From assembly GCA_038232255.1 (NCBI GenBank), contig JBBSIF010000063.1, positions 1 through 14,307 on the forward strand: a stretch of DNA of 14,307 nucleotides, written 5' to 3'. Made by a program: the position numbers and the translations under genes. The notes below the pieces were generated by a model that saw only the letters and a list, made by a program, of their open reading frames with translations, was not told the origin of the DNA and made no database searches. Below, in pieces: positions 1 to 6,767 of the stretch; position 1 is the stretch's first letter; the number at the start of each line of letters is the position of its first letter. The stretch comes from JAWWPG01 sp038232255. GTDB lineage: Bacteria > Actinomycetota > Actinomycetes > Propionibacteriales > Nocardioidaceae.

Positions 1-222
1 CTCCGCTCGATTCGCGACGCGCTCGGAGACGGAGAGTACTACCGCGTTCGAGTGGGTATCGGAAGGCCACCGGGACGTCAGGACGCAGCGGACTACGTGC
101 TGCAGCCGTGGGACCGGACTGAACACCGGGACCTGGACCTCAACGTCCATCGGGCCGCTGACAGTGTGGAGAGCCTCGCGGTGGAGGGGCTGGCACAAAC
201 GCAGAACCTGTACAACCGTTAA
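1..222 (+). CDS. pth: Peptidyl-tRNA hydrolase, C-terminal part (5' truncated by window edge)
   Basis: Reading frame 1 is open from the first base to a TAA at 220-222 and gives 73 residues of a protein that starts outside the window. It contains SIRDALGDGEYYRVRVGIGR followed by PPGRQDAADYVLQPW, the classic C-terminal half of bacterial Pth, including the RVRxGIGRPPGR signature and the (D/A)YVL segment. Pth is a cytosolic housekeeping enzyme that cleaves the ester bond of peptidyl-tRNAs dropped by the ribosome so the tRNA can be recycled. The catalytic His, Asn and Asp lie in the missing N-terminal part. It is unrelated to the polysaccharide genes that follow 165 bp later and marks the chromosomal edge of that locus. 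Identification is from recognised family sequence and is firm. Confidence 0.92.
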   Translation, partial: LRSIRDALGDGEYYRVRVGIGRPPGRQDAADYVLQPWDRTEHRDLDLNVHRAADSVESLAVEGLAQTQNLYNR

Positions 223-263
223 TCAGAAGGGAAAGGCACGAGATATTCACCTCGGAAAGCGAC

Positions 264-288
264 ATGGGAAACATGATGGATTTCCCAT
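264..288. promoter_or_regulatory. Perfect 8-bp inverted repeat upstream of the EPS operon
   Basis: ATGGGAAA (264-271) and TTTCCCAT (281-288) are perfect reverse complements separated by 9 bases. The element lies 41 bp after the pth stop and about 100 bp before the first EPS gene. It is flanked by two more complementary pairs: AAGGGA (227-232) with TCCCTT (297-302) enclosing everything, and CGAG (239-242) with CTCG (251-254). As RNA this could form a three-way junction; as DNA the 8-bp palindrome could be an operator. There is no T-run after it, so a standard pth terminator is less likely. The function is inferred only. Confidence 0.45.
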
Positions 289-300
289 TCTTCGGCTCCC

Positions 301-330
301 TTGGTAGTTGGGCGCACCATGAGGCATACT
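301..330 (+). promoter_or_regulatory. Possible sigma70-like promoter for the EPS operon (weak)
   Basis: TTGGTA (301-306) and CATACT (325-330) are separated by 18 bases and partly match the -35 and -10 consensus. The spacing is acceptable and the site sits about 60 bp before the first EPS gene in an AT-richer stretch. Neither hexamer is a strong match, so this is only a candidate. If transcription started here, the inverted repeat at 264-288 would lie upstream of the RNA and would be more likely an operator than a leader structure. Confidence 0.2.
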
Positions 331-387
331 TCACGTGGGGTAGGTGGATAGTCGGCAACACGAAACAAGCCAGGGGTGGGAAGTAAC

Positions 388-1902
388 GTGTCTAGTTCGG
401 TGATGGATCTTTCGGTTCACGCTGGGCTGTTGGGGGAGGAAGCGGACGTCCCAGCAGCCTCGCTACAGCCGGCGCAGGTGCCGCTTGGCGGGCCGTCGCA
501 CTCGAACGTGCTGCAGTTCTCGGCGCGCCATCCCGAAGCCGGTATCGCGCCCGTGGCGGCACTGCGGCGGGTCCGTGCGGCGCTGGTGGCCACCGCGGCC
601 GTCGTCATGCTGTCCGTCGTCGCCGGTGCCGTGCTGCTCGGCCGGCTCGAGCTGGCCGCCGTCAGCCTCTCCTGGTTCGTCGTCGAGGCCGGACTGCTGC
701 ACGCCCGTCGGCACCTCGACGAGCTGGGCACGGCCATCGACGTGCTCAAGCGGCACGCCCTCTACGGCATGAGCGTCTGCGTCGTTGGCGTCCTGCTCAA
801 GACACCCGACGCCGCGCTCATAGCCCTCATCTTGCTGGGGGCCCTCGGCATCCTCCAGGCGCTGGGCCCCGCGGTCGTCCGAAGGCGGCGCGTGCAGAAG
901 ATCCTCGGAATCGCCGCCCCGCCGAGCGTCCTCATCGTCGCCGACAGCCAGACCGCTCGCCAGGCGATCGAAGACCGTGCAGGTGTCACGTCGTCCGCAG
1001 TGGTGGGAGTCTGCCTTGTCGGCGGGTCCGACAAGCTGACGTCGGTCGCCGGAGTGCCGGTGCTCGGCTCCGCCGACTCCATCGTGTCGGTGGTCAGACA
1101 CCTGAAAATCCACGAAGTGGCGGTCCGGGTCGAGTCCCCGCTCGACAGCGAGTGGCTGCGCGAGCTGCAGTGGTCCCTCGAGGAGCTCGGTGCCCGCCTG
1201 ACCCTGGTGACCAGGTTGTCCCACATGCGGGCCGGCCGCGTGCACGTCGACACGGTCGGGCAAGCAGTGGTGCTGGGCATTTCGCAGGCGCGTCCCACCG
1301 GAATAGTGCGTTCCCTGAAGGCGGCCGCCGAATCCGTGCTCGCCCTCGTCGGTTTCATCGTGACGCTGCCGCTGCTGATGGCCTGCGCGGTGGCCATCAA
1401 GCTGGACTCGCCCGGACCCGCTTTCTTCCGGCAGACCAGGGTCCGTGACAACGACCGCACGTTCACCATGCTGAAGCTGCGCACGATGAGTGTCGACGCC
1501 TCTGAGCGCCGTGCCGACCTCGAGGCCTCCAACGAAGTCGGTGGCGGGCTGTTCAAGATGAAGGCGGACCCGCGGGTCACCCGCGTCGGGCGAGTCCTGC
1601 GCAAGCTGTCGCTCGATGAGCTGCCGCAGCTTCTCAACGTCATGAGGGGCGAGATGTCACTGGTTGGACCCCGCCCGGCGTTGCCGAGCGAGGTCGCGGT
1701 GTACGACGACCGAGCCCGTCGCAGGCTGGGCGTGAAGCCTGGTCTGACCGGGCTGTGGCAGGTGAGTGGCAGATCGCGGCTATCCTGGGAGCAGTCCATC
1801 GCGCTCGACATCGACTACGTCGACAACTGGAGCGCCGGACGCGACGTGCGGATCGCCATCGAGACGGTCAGGGCCGTCGTCTGCAAAGACGGAGCCTGTT
1901 GA
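388..1902 (+). CDS. Membrane polyprenyl-phosphate sugar-1-phosphate transferase (EPS initiating transferase, WbaP/WcaJ-like)
   Basis: This enzyme should transfer a sugar 1-phosphate from a nucleotide sugar to undecaprenyl phosphate, the first step of repeat-unit assembly at the inner face of the membrane. From GTG 388 it has 504 residues. Hydrophobic segments lie at about 64-84, 88-105, 125-137 and 140-160, followed by a Rossmann-like region (about 180-275). A membrane hairpin (about 315-337) leads into the C-terminal transferase domain. That domain shows SPGP (341-344), KLRTM (363-367), the catalytic Asp-Glu pair in SLDELPQLLNV (D410, E411), SLVGPRP and KPGLTGLWQVSGRS, all hallmarks of the family (Pfam PF02397). 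GTG 388 is preferred because purine-rich AGGGGTGGGAAG (372-383) lies just before it. GTG 376 would add four residues, and ATG 403 is also in frame. It heads the operon, and its TGA overlaps the next ATG by one base. The specific sugar cannot be told from sequence. Confidence 0.9.
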   Translation: MSSSVMDLSVHAGLLGEEADVPAASLQPAQVPLGGPSHSNVLQFSARHPEAGIAPVAALRRVRAALVATAAVVMLSVVAGAVLLGRLELAAVSLSWFVVEAGLLHARRHLDELGTAIDVLKRHALYGMSVCVVGVLLKTPDAALIALILLGALGILQALGPAVVRRRRVQKILGIAAPPSVLIVADSQTARQAIEDRAGVTSSAVVGVCLVGGSDKLTSVAGVPVLGSADSIVSVVRHLKIHEVAVRVESPLDSEWLRELQWSLEELGARLTLVTRLSHMRAGRVHVDTVGQAVVLGISQARPTGIVRSLKAAAESVLALVGFIVTLPLLMACAVAIKLDSPGPAFFRQTRVRDNDRTFTMLKLRTMSVDASERRADLEASNEVGGGLFKMKADPRVTRVGRVLRKLSLDELPQLLNVMRGEMSLVGPRPALPSEVAVYDDRARRRLGVKPGLTGLWQVSGRSRLSWEQSIALDIDYVDNWSAGRDVRIAIETVRAVVCKDGAC

Positions 1903-2900
1903 TGGCACAGCGGATCGCGGACCCTCCGATCGATGACGGGGCTCACGCATCCGCTCCCGATCTCCCCTCCCATGAAGGCCTCGGCGGCATGGACGTCGGG
2001 CGGCTGGGGGCGGCCGTCCGGGACGCCGCTCCGCCCGCGGCTCTCTCTCTCGCCAAGCATGCAGTCCGCGGAGCTGGTCTGCTGACGTCGTCGGCGCGGA
2101 TCCTGCCGGACTATCTGATCGCCGGCACTAAGAAGGGCGGCACCACGTCCCTGGCCAACTGGCTCGTCCAGCATCCAGGTGTGCTGCGGATGTTCCCCCG
2201 GGCACAGCGGTACAAGAGTGCCCACTACTTCGACTGCAACTTCGACGACAGCGTCGCCTGGTACCGCTCCCACTTCCCGACCCGCCTGTACCGCAGCCGC
2301 GTCGAGCGGCGCCTCGGCTACCTGCCCCTCGTGGGCGAGGCAAGCCCCTACTACATGTTCCATCCGGCGGCGCCGGATCGGGTGAAGTCCCTGCTGCCCG
2401 AGGCGAAGGTGATCATGCTGCTGCGTGAGCCCGTCTCGCGCGCCTACAGCCACTACTGGGACCGGGTCAGCACGGGCTTCGAGGACGCTCCCAGCTTCGA
2501 GGAGGCGATCGCGGCGGAGGCCGGGCGCCTCGCTGACGCCGACGACTCCCGGTTCGCCGACCCGTCGTACGCGCACTCCTCGCACGAGCATCACAGCTAC
2601 CTCGCTCGCGGACGGTACGCCGAGCAGCTGGTTCGCTGGACCCCGCTGTTCGACCCGGAGCACCTGCTGGTCCTGGAGTTCGAGCGGATGAAGACCGAGC
2701 CGGACGTGCTGCTCGGTGAGGTGCTGGACTTCCTCGGCCTGCCCCCCTGCCCATCGATCGACCTCCGGGCGCGCAACGAGCGCAAACAGCAGCCACCGCT
2801 GTCGGCATCGACCCGGGAGTCCCTCCGGGACTACTTCCGCCCCTACAACCGGCAGCTGGCGGAGCTCACGGGGCGTGAGTTCTCCTGGACCCGCGACTGA
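1902..2900 (+). CDS. PAPS-dependent sulfotransferase (carbohydrate-type)
   Basis: The 332-residue product fits the sulfotransferase fold that moves sulfate from PAPS to a sugar hydroxyl or amine. The 5'-phosphosulfate loop is IAGTKKGGTTSL (about 73-84, with Lys77/Lys78). The 3'-phosphate site is MLLREPVSRAYSHY (R175 and S183 at the usual spots). Further family features are HHSYLARGRYAEQLVRW (230-246), VLEFERM (257-263) and a C-terminal RPYNRQLAELTGREFSW like that of heparan-sulfate-type enzymes. About 70 residues precede the PAPS loop and resemble nothing I recognise. ATG 1902 is chosen because GGAG at 1891-1894 sits 7 bases upstream and the start overlaps the previous stop, implying translational coupling. 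Its place after the initiating transferase suggests the EPS repeat unit as substrate (inference). A different target, such as a lipid, is not excluded. Confidence 0.87.
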   Translation: MAQRIADPPIDDGAHASAPDLPSHEGLGGMDVGRLGAAVRDAAPPAALSLAKHAVRGAGLLTSSARILPDYLIAGTKKGGTTSLANWLVQHPGVLRMFPRAQRYKSAHYFDCNFDDSVAWYRSHFPTRLYRSRVERRLGYLPLVGEASPYYMFHPAAPDRVKSLLPEAKVIMLLREPVSRAYSHYWDRVSTGFEDAPSFEEAIAAEAGRLADADDSRFADPSYAHSSHEHHSYLARGRYAEQLVRWTPLFDPEHLLVLEFERMKTEPDVLLGEVLDFLGLPPCPSIDLRARNERKQQPPLSASTRESLRDYFRPYNRQLAELTGREFSWTRD

Positions 2901-2913
2901 AGGCGCTCTCGTC

Positions 2914-4107
2914 ATGTCCGTGAGCAGCGACGCAGCTCCGTCTCCGCCCTCGGGCCGAGGACGGCTGCTCAGGCGGAGCGGGGCGCTGCTGGGCGTCGGA
3001 GCGGTCGTGGCCGCGCTCGTGGGTGTCGGAGCCGGTTCCCTCGGCTGGCCCCGGGACGGCGGTATGACGAGCTCCACACCCATCGACCAGCCCGCCCCTC
3101 CGGCGGACGGCCCGCCGCGCTCGCAGGGGCGTCTCCTCGTCGGTACGCAGTTCCAAGGCACCTGGTCCACCTACACCGACGACGAGCGCAGGACCCTGCT
3201 GGACGACCTCGTCGACATCGGCGTCAAGACCGTCCGCATCAGTATCTCCTGGGCGATGCTGCAGCCCGACCGACCCACCGCGGATGACGCCGGCTGGAGC
3301 TGGACCTACGGTGTCCCGCGGGTCGACAGCGTCGTCGCGATGGCCCGATCGCGCGGCCTCATCGTCCACGCGACGTTCGGACGGACGCCGTCGTGGGCCA
3401 ACGACGGCGCCGGCGAGGGCGCCGCCCCGACGTCGCTGGCCGACTGGCGGCGCGCCGTCGCCTTCGTCGCTCACCGGTACGCGGGCAAAGTCTCCTCCTG
3501 GGAGGTCTGGAACGAGCCGAACCACGCGACGTACTTTCCCAACGGAACCCCGGAGTCGTACACGGACCTGCTGTGCGCCGCCTACCCGATTCTGCACGCC
3601 GCCGCCCCGGGCACGCCGGTGGTGTACGGCGGGCTCAGCGGCAACGACTGGCGCTTCCTCGAGGCCTCCTACGGAGCCGGGGCGAAGGGCTGCTTCGACG
3701 TCATGGCGGTCCATCCGTATCAGCGCTCGGGCTACTCGCCCGACTCGCCCGCTCCGGACGAGGAGCCCTGGTACTTCTCCAACGTCAGCCTCATCCGCGC
3801 CGTGCAGGCGAGAAACCACGATCTGTTGCCCGTGTGGTTCACCGAGTTCGGCTGGTCCACGCACCCGAACGCACCCGGCACGCCGGAGTACCAGCGCGGC
3901 GTCACCGAGCAGCAGCAGGCGACGTATCTCGTCCGCACCCTGCAGCTGACCGAGGAGCGATACCCCTACGTCAAACGGGCGTACATCTACACGACCCGCG
4001 ACGAGACCGGCTTCGACCAGGAGAACAACAACTTCGGCCTGTACACACTGAGCCTCCAGCCGAAGCCGGCGGTCACTGCGCTCGAGCGCTTTCTGTCGAC
4101 GTCGTGA
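2914..4107 (+). CDS. Exported or membrane-anchored glycoside hydrolase, clan GH-A (GH5/GH39-like)
   Basis: This 397-residue protein has a basic N terminus (RGRLLRRS) and one hydrophobic stretch (about 24-45). It then has a Pro-rich linker and a TIM-barrel domain from about 74 to the end. The hydrophobic stretch can be a signal peptide or an anchor, so the enzyme acts outside the membrane. WEVWNEPNH holds the expected acid/base Glu201, and VWFTEFGWS the nucleophile Glu311, each at the end of a beta strand as in retaining clan GH-A enzymes. VHPYQ (266-270) and the C-terminal YIYTTRDETG also fit. Its role is probably to cut or trim the nascent polymer, as PslG does in the Psl system; that is analogy, and the substrate is unknown. 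ATG 2914 lies 13 bases after the sulfotransferase stop, with GAAGG (2899-2903) ten bases upstream. The next gene starts inside its last codons (GTGA). Confidence 0.85.
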   Translation: MSVSSDAAPSPPSGRGRLLRRSGALLGVGAVVAALVGVGAGSLGWPRDGGMTSSTPIDQPAPPADGPPRSQGRLLVGTQFQGTWSTYTDDERRTLLDDLVDIGVKTVRISISWAMLQPDRPTADDAGWSWTYGVPRVDSVVAMARSRGLIVHATFGRTPSWANDGAGEGAAPTSLADWRRAVAFVAHRYAGKVSSWEVWNEPNHATYFPNGTPESYTDLLCAAYPILHAAAPGTPVVYGGLSGNDWRFLEASYGAGAKGCFDVMAVHPYQRSGYSPDSPAPDEEPWYFSNVSLIRAVQARNHDLLPVWFTEFGWSTHPNAPGTPEYQRGVTEQQQATYLVRTLQLTEERYPYVKRAYIYTTRDETGFDQENNNFGLYTLSLQPKPAVTALERFLSTS

Positions 4108-5321
4108 AGCCGGTCGCGATGGACGACGGTCTCCCCGGTGCGGACCGCGGCCTACGCGACGTGGTGGAGACGGTGTGGCAGCCGGGTGAAGCCACCATGG
4201 TCCACGTGAGCCTCGGCGCCGGCGCCGGCGCCGCCGCCGAGACGTACTTCGTCCTCCCGCATCCGGCGCGGGCGAGGCTGCTGCTGCCGGCGGACAACCT
4301 GACAGCCGCCCGACGCGCGCTGGGAGCCTACCGCGGGCTGCGGACAGCTCCGGCGGCGGCGTGGGCTCGCGTCATCCGAGCGTCGGTGCTGTCGTCGGGG
4401 CCGGCATCGCGAGCCCTCCGGAGGCTGCAGGTGCACGCCGGTCCAGGGGCAGAACGGCTCCTGCCGTTGCTGGCCGCGGAGCTTGGCCGCTCGGGCGCGC
4501 TGCGCGCCTCGCTCGCCGTACGGCGCCCCGGGCCGTTCAGCAAACCGACGCTGGGGCTGTTCGACGCGGCCGGCCACCCCGTGGCCTACGCGAAGGTCGG
4601 CCGGTCACCGGTGACCGATGCGATGGTCCGGCAGGAGGCGACGGTGCTCGAGGCGCTGCATGGTCGCCTGTCCACGGTCACCACTCCGCAGCTGCTCGGG
4701 CGGATCAGCTGGCAGGGCCATCCGGTCACCGTGACGGCGCCGCTTCCCGGACAGGCCCGCCGGCTCACCACCGAACCTCTGGAGATGGCGCCCACGCTCT
4801 GGGAGGTCGCCGCATCCGGTGAGCTCGGGGACCACGACCTCAGCGAGTCGACGTACCTGCACCGGCTCCGGGCGCGGATCGAGTCGTGCGCGGAGTCCTA
4901 TCCCGAGCTCGCGGATCTCCTCCGGCAATGGTGCGACGAGCTGTCCGCGACGGCGGGCTCACTTCGCTTCGGCAGGTCGCACGGCGACTGGGTGAGCTGG
5001 AACCTCGGGGTGCATCGAGGCGGCGTGGTGGTGTGGGACTGGGAGCAAAGCGTGCCCGACGCACCGGTCGGCTTCGACGCGTGCCACTGGTACTTCCAGC
5101 GAGCGAGGCTCACGGGCACCCTCGCGGGCGCCGCGGCTGCCGTGGGGACCATGGCGCCCGGGCTGGTCCGGCTGGGAGTCGCCGGCGAGGACACCACGAC
5201 GGTGGCCGACCTCTATCTCCTCGACAGATCGGTCGGTGGTGTCGAGGCAGCCGCCGCGACCGGGGTCGACGCCGACCTCCTCGCGTATGGCGAGCTGGCT
5301 CGAGGTCGAGCCGGCCGCTGA
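4104..5321 (+). CDS. Phosphotransferase with aminoglycoside-phosphotransferase / choline-kinase fold, role in EPS unknown
   Basis: The 405-residue protein carries the kinase signature of the APH family. It has a candidate ATP-binding Lys164 in AYAKVG, a following Glu178 in RQEATVLEAL, the catalytic loop HGDWVSWN (H293-G-D295 with N300) and the metal-binding Asp312 in VVWDWEQS. The first about 150 residues are poorly conserved in my recognition and include YFVLPHPARARLLLPAD. No signal peptide or membrane helix is evident, so it should be cytosolic. Members of this fold phosphorylate small alcohols, sugars, amines or antibiotics. Being fourth in a sugar transferase/sulfotransferase/hydrolase operon, a sugar, lipid-carrier or glycan kinase is more plausible than antibiotic resistance (inference). 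GTG 4104 overlaps the previous stop by four bases; ATG 4119 is an alternative. The last 109 bp overlap the 3' end of the opposite-strand chain-length gene. Confidence 0.75.
   Translation: MKPVAMDDGLPGADRGLRDVVETVWQPGEATMVHVSLGAGAGAAAETYFVLPHPARARLLLPADNLTAARRALGAYRGLRTAPAAAWARVIRASVLSSGPASRALRRLQVHAGPGAERLLPLLAAELGRSGALRASLAVRRPGPFSKPTLGLFDAAGHPVAYAKVGRSPVTDAMVRQEATVLEALHGRLSTVTTPQLLGRISWQGHPVTVTAPLPGQARRLTTEPLEMAPTLWEVAASGELGDHDLSESTYLHRLRARIESCAESYPELADLLRQWCDELSATAGSLRFGRSHGDWVSWNLGVHRGGVVVWDWEQSVPDAPVGFDACHWYFQRARLTGTLAGAAAAVGTMAPGLVRLGVAGEDTTTVADLYLLDRSVGGVEAAAATGVDADLLAYGELARGRAGR
4215..4232. repeat. Three tandem GGCGCC hexamers inside the kinase-fold gene
   Basis: GGCGCC occurs three times in a row at 4215-4220, 4221-4226 and 4227-4232, encoding the Gly-Ala run GAGAGA of the kinase-fold protein (about residues 38-43). 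The unit is a multiple of three, so slippage would add or remove Gly-Ala pairs without breaking the frame. In this base composition chance is a sufficient explanation. Confidence 0.6.
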
Positions 5322-6658
5322 GTTCCGCCGGGTTGCGAGGACCTGGTCACGACGACGCCGGAGACCGTGCCTGCGACCTGGCGGATCAGCTCGAGCGCCG
5401 CTGTGACGTCCGGTCGCTGGGAGGAGCGCTCCCGCACCGTGAGAAGCACGAGATCGGCGTCGGCCACCAGCGCCAGAGCCGCTGCCGAGCTGAGGAGCGG
5501 CGAGCTGTCCAGCACGACCATGTCGACGACGTGCGTCAGGCTCGTCACGAAGCGCGAGAACGAGCCGTCGCCGGGGAACAGCGGCTGGTCCGGCGTCGTC
5601 TCCCGAACCCCCAGCGCCAGCAGTCCGGGGGCGTAGGCGGCGAGCCGGTTAGGGTCGACGGATCCGTTGCCGCGCACGGCGGAGTCGAAGGAGACCTCGC
5701 TGGGCAGGCCGAGCAGCCTCGTCAGACCTGGGTTGGTCGAGTCCGCGTCACACAGCAGCACCCGCTGCCCCGCAGCGGCGGCGGCCAGCGCCAGGTTGGC
5801 CGCGACCGAGGTACGGCCCTCCCCGGGAGCAGCGGACGCGACGAGAACCACCGTCGGCTGCAGCTCGCCGCGGGCAGCCTTGTTCCGGCGCTGGTCGAGC
5901 ACTCCGACCGTCGTCGCCAGGAAGCGGTAGGCCAGCGCCTCGCCCGACCCGGGGTTGTCGACCATGGCGAGCGCCCCGGACGCACTCCTGGCTTTGGAGA
6001 TCCTCGCGAGGACGGGCAGGCCGCCCGTCACGTCGGCGAGAGTGGACTCGTCTTCGATGGACCTGTTCCGGCCGGCGAGGATGATCGCTGCGATGCACCC
6101 CAGGATCAGGCCGATCACCCCACCCAGGACACCGCCGAACACCGCGGAGCGGCCAGCGGGATGCAGCGGAGGCTGCGCGACGCTCACGATCACACCGGGG
6201 GAGCTTGACTTGGTCCCGGCCGGCTGCTGTGCGGCGCGGAAGGTGAGGTAGCTCTGGCCGAGCTCATTGGCGATCCGTGCCGCGAGCTGAGGGGACTGTC
6301 GGGTGACGCTGACATCCACGACACTCGTGTCGCCTTCCGCGGCTGCGGTGACGCTCTTGAGCAGAGTCGTGGGTGACTCGTCGAGGCCGAGCTTGGTGAC
6401 CACGGGCGCCGCGACGGCCAGGGACTGCAGCACCGCCACCTGGGTCGCGACCTGCTCTGTCGTGAAGTCTGGTTCGGCGAACTGTGCAGCACTGTAGGGC
6501 CGGATCAGCACCTTGGCCGTGGCCGCGTACTGCGCGGGCCGCGTGGACGTGTAGCCGAAGGCAGCAGCCGCCAGCACGAGCGTGAAGGCGACGACCACCC
6601 AAGCCCGACGCCTGACAGCAGCGGCGTAGCGGCCGAGACCGACGACCTCAGTGTCCAA
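5213..6658 (-). CDS. Wzz-type chain-length regulator fused to a BY-kinase-like ATPase domain with an altered P-loop
   Basis: This 481-residue inner-membrane protein should control polymer length and export. TM1 (about 19-37) and TM2 (about 172-196) flank an extracytoplasmic domain. The Pro-rich AQPPLHPAGRS (161-171) before TM2 is typical of Wzz proteins. The cytoplasmic part resembles CpsD/Wzc-type tyrosine kinases: Walker A APGEGRTS (277-284), Walker A' VLLCDAD (300-306) and Walker B MVVLDSSP (380-387). The invariant P-loop Lys is Arg282 here. The C-terminal tail after 440 has one Tyr (Y458) instead of a tyrosine cluster, so kinase activity is doubtful. TTG 6658 is the start because GAGGAG (complement of 6663-6668) lies four bases upstream. 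The gene runs opposite to all EPS neighbours. It overlaps the kinase-fold gene tail to tail and is divergent from the polymerase gene, so it has its own promoter. A near-palindrome sits just upstream of its Shine-Dalgarno site. Confidence 0.86.
   Translation of the reverse strand: MDTEVVGLGRYAAAVRRRAWVVVAFTLVLAAAAFGYTSTRPAQYAATAKVLIRPYSAAQFAEPDFTTEQVATQVAVLQSLAVAAPVVTKLGLDESPTTLLKSVTAAAEGDTSVVDVSVTRQSPQLAARIANELGQSYLTFRAAQQPAGTKSSSPGVIVSVAQPPLHPAGRSAVFGGVLGGVIGLILGCIAAIILAGRNRSIEDESTLADVTGGLPVLARISKARSASGALAMVDNPGSGEALAYRFLATTVGVLDQRRNKAARGELQPTVVLVASAAPGEGRTSVAANLALAAAAAGQRVLLCDADSTNPGLTRLLGLPSEVSFDSAVRGNGSVDPNRLAAYAPGLLALGVRETTPDQPLFPGDGSFSRFVTSLTHVVDMVVLDSSPLLSSAAALALVADADLVLLTVRERSSQRPDVTAALELIRQVAGTVSGVVVTRSSQPGGTQRPARPRASSPYARRSASTPVAAAASTPPTDLSRR
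5295..5314 (+). terminator. Hairpin at the 3' end of the kinase-fold gene (weak terminator candidate)
   Basis: CTGGCTCG (5295-5302) and CGAGCCGG (5307-5314) pair over eight positions, one a G-U wobble, around a four-base loop AGGT. The hairpin ends five bases before the TGA at 5319-5321. No T-run follows, so termination is uncertain. It also lies within the coding sequence. Confidence 0.3.
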
Positions 6659-6670
6659 GAATCTCCTCAG

Positions 6671-6688
6671 TTCGCGCTAAAGCGAGAA
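6671..6688. promoter_or_regulatory. 18-bp near-palindrome in the divergent wzz/wzy intergenic region
   Basis: TTCGCGCTAAAGCGAGAA reads the same on the other strand except for one mismatched pair (positions 4 and 15). It lies two bases upstream of the Shine-Dalgarno sequence of the minus-strand chain-length gene and about 80 bp before the polymerase start. A -10-like TATTCT on the minus strand (complement of 6685-6690) overlaps its edge, though no good -35 is seen. Its symmetry and placement suggest a binding site for a dimeric regulator, or a hairpin in the chain-length mRNA leader. I do not recognise it as a known operator. Confidence 0.4.
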
Positions 6689-6767
6689 TACAGGGCGACT
6701 GAACTCGAGAGGGTCGCGTAGCTGCGTGAGACACTAGAGACCGGGGGCGACAGGAAGGGTGAAAGGC

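Noticed and set aside
762..1811. Long minus-strand open frame opposite the sugar-phosphate transferase
   Set aside because: Ser/Arg/Thr-rich with no recognisable motifs. The + strand protein is unambiguous.
1815..3170. Long minus-strand open frame (about 450 codons) opposite the first sulfotransferase and hydrolase
   Set aside because: The composition is low-complexity Arg/Gly/Val/Pro/Ala with no family motifs. The + strand frames carry clear motifs and coupled starts. It is a by-product of high GC.
4104..5321. Antibiotic-resistance aminoglycoside kinase
   Set aside because: The fold signature fits, but operon coupling to polysaccharide genes makes resistance an unlikely role; nothing points to an antibiotic substrate.
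4886..6208. Long + strand open frame crossing the kinase-fold gene end and the chain-length gene
   Set aside because: Arg/Gly/His-rich sequence typical of a shadow frame. Both underlying genes are firmly identified in other frames.
6759..6767. GTG 6759 as the polymerase start
   Set aside because: The AGGAAGG Shine-Dalgarno sequence would directly touch it. GTG 6768 has the proper spacing and the same frame.
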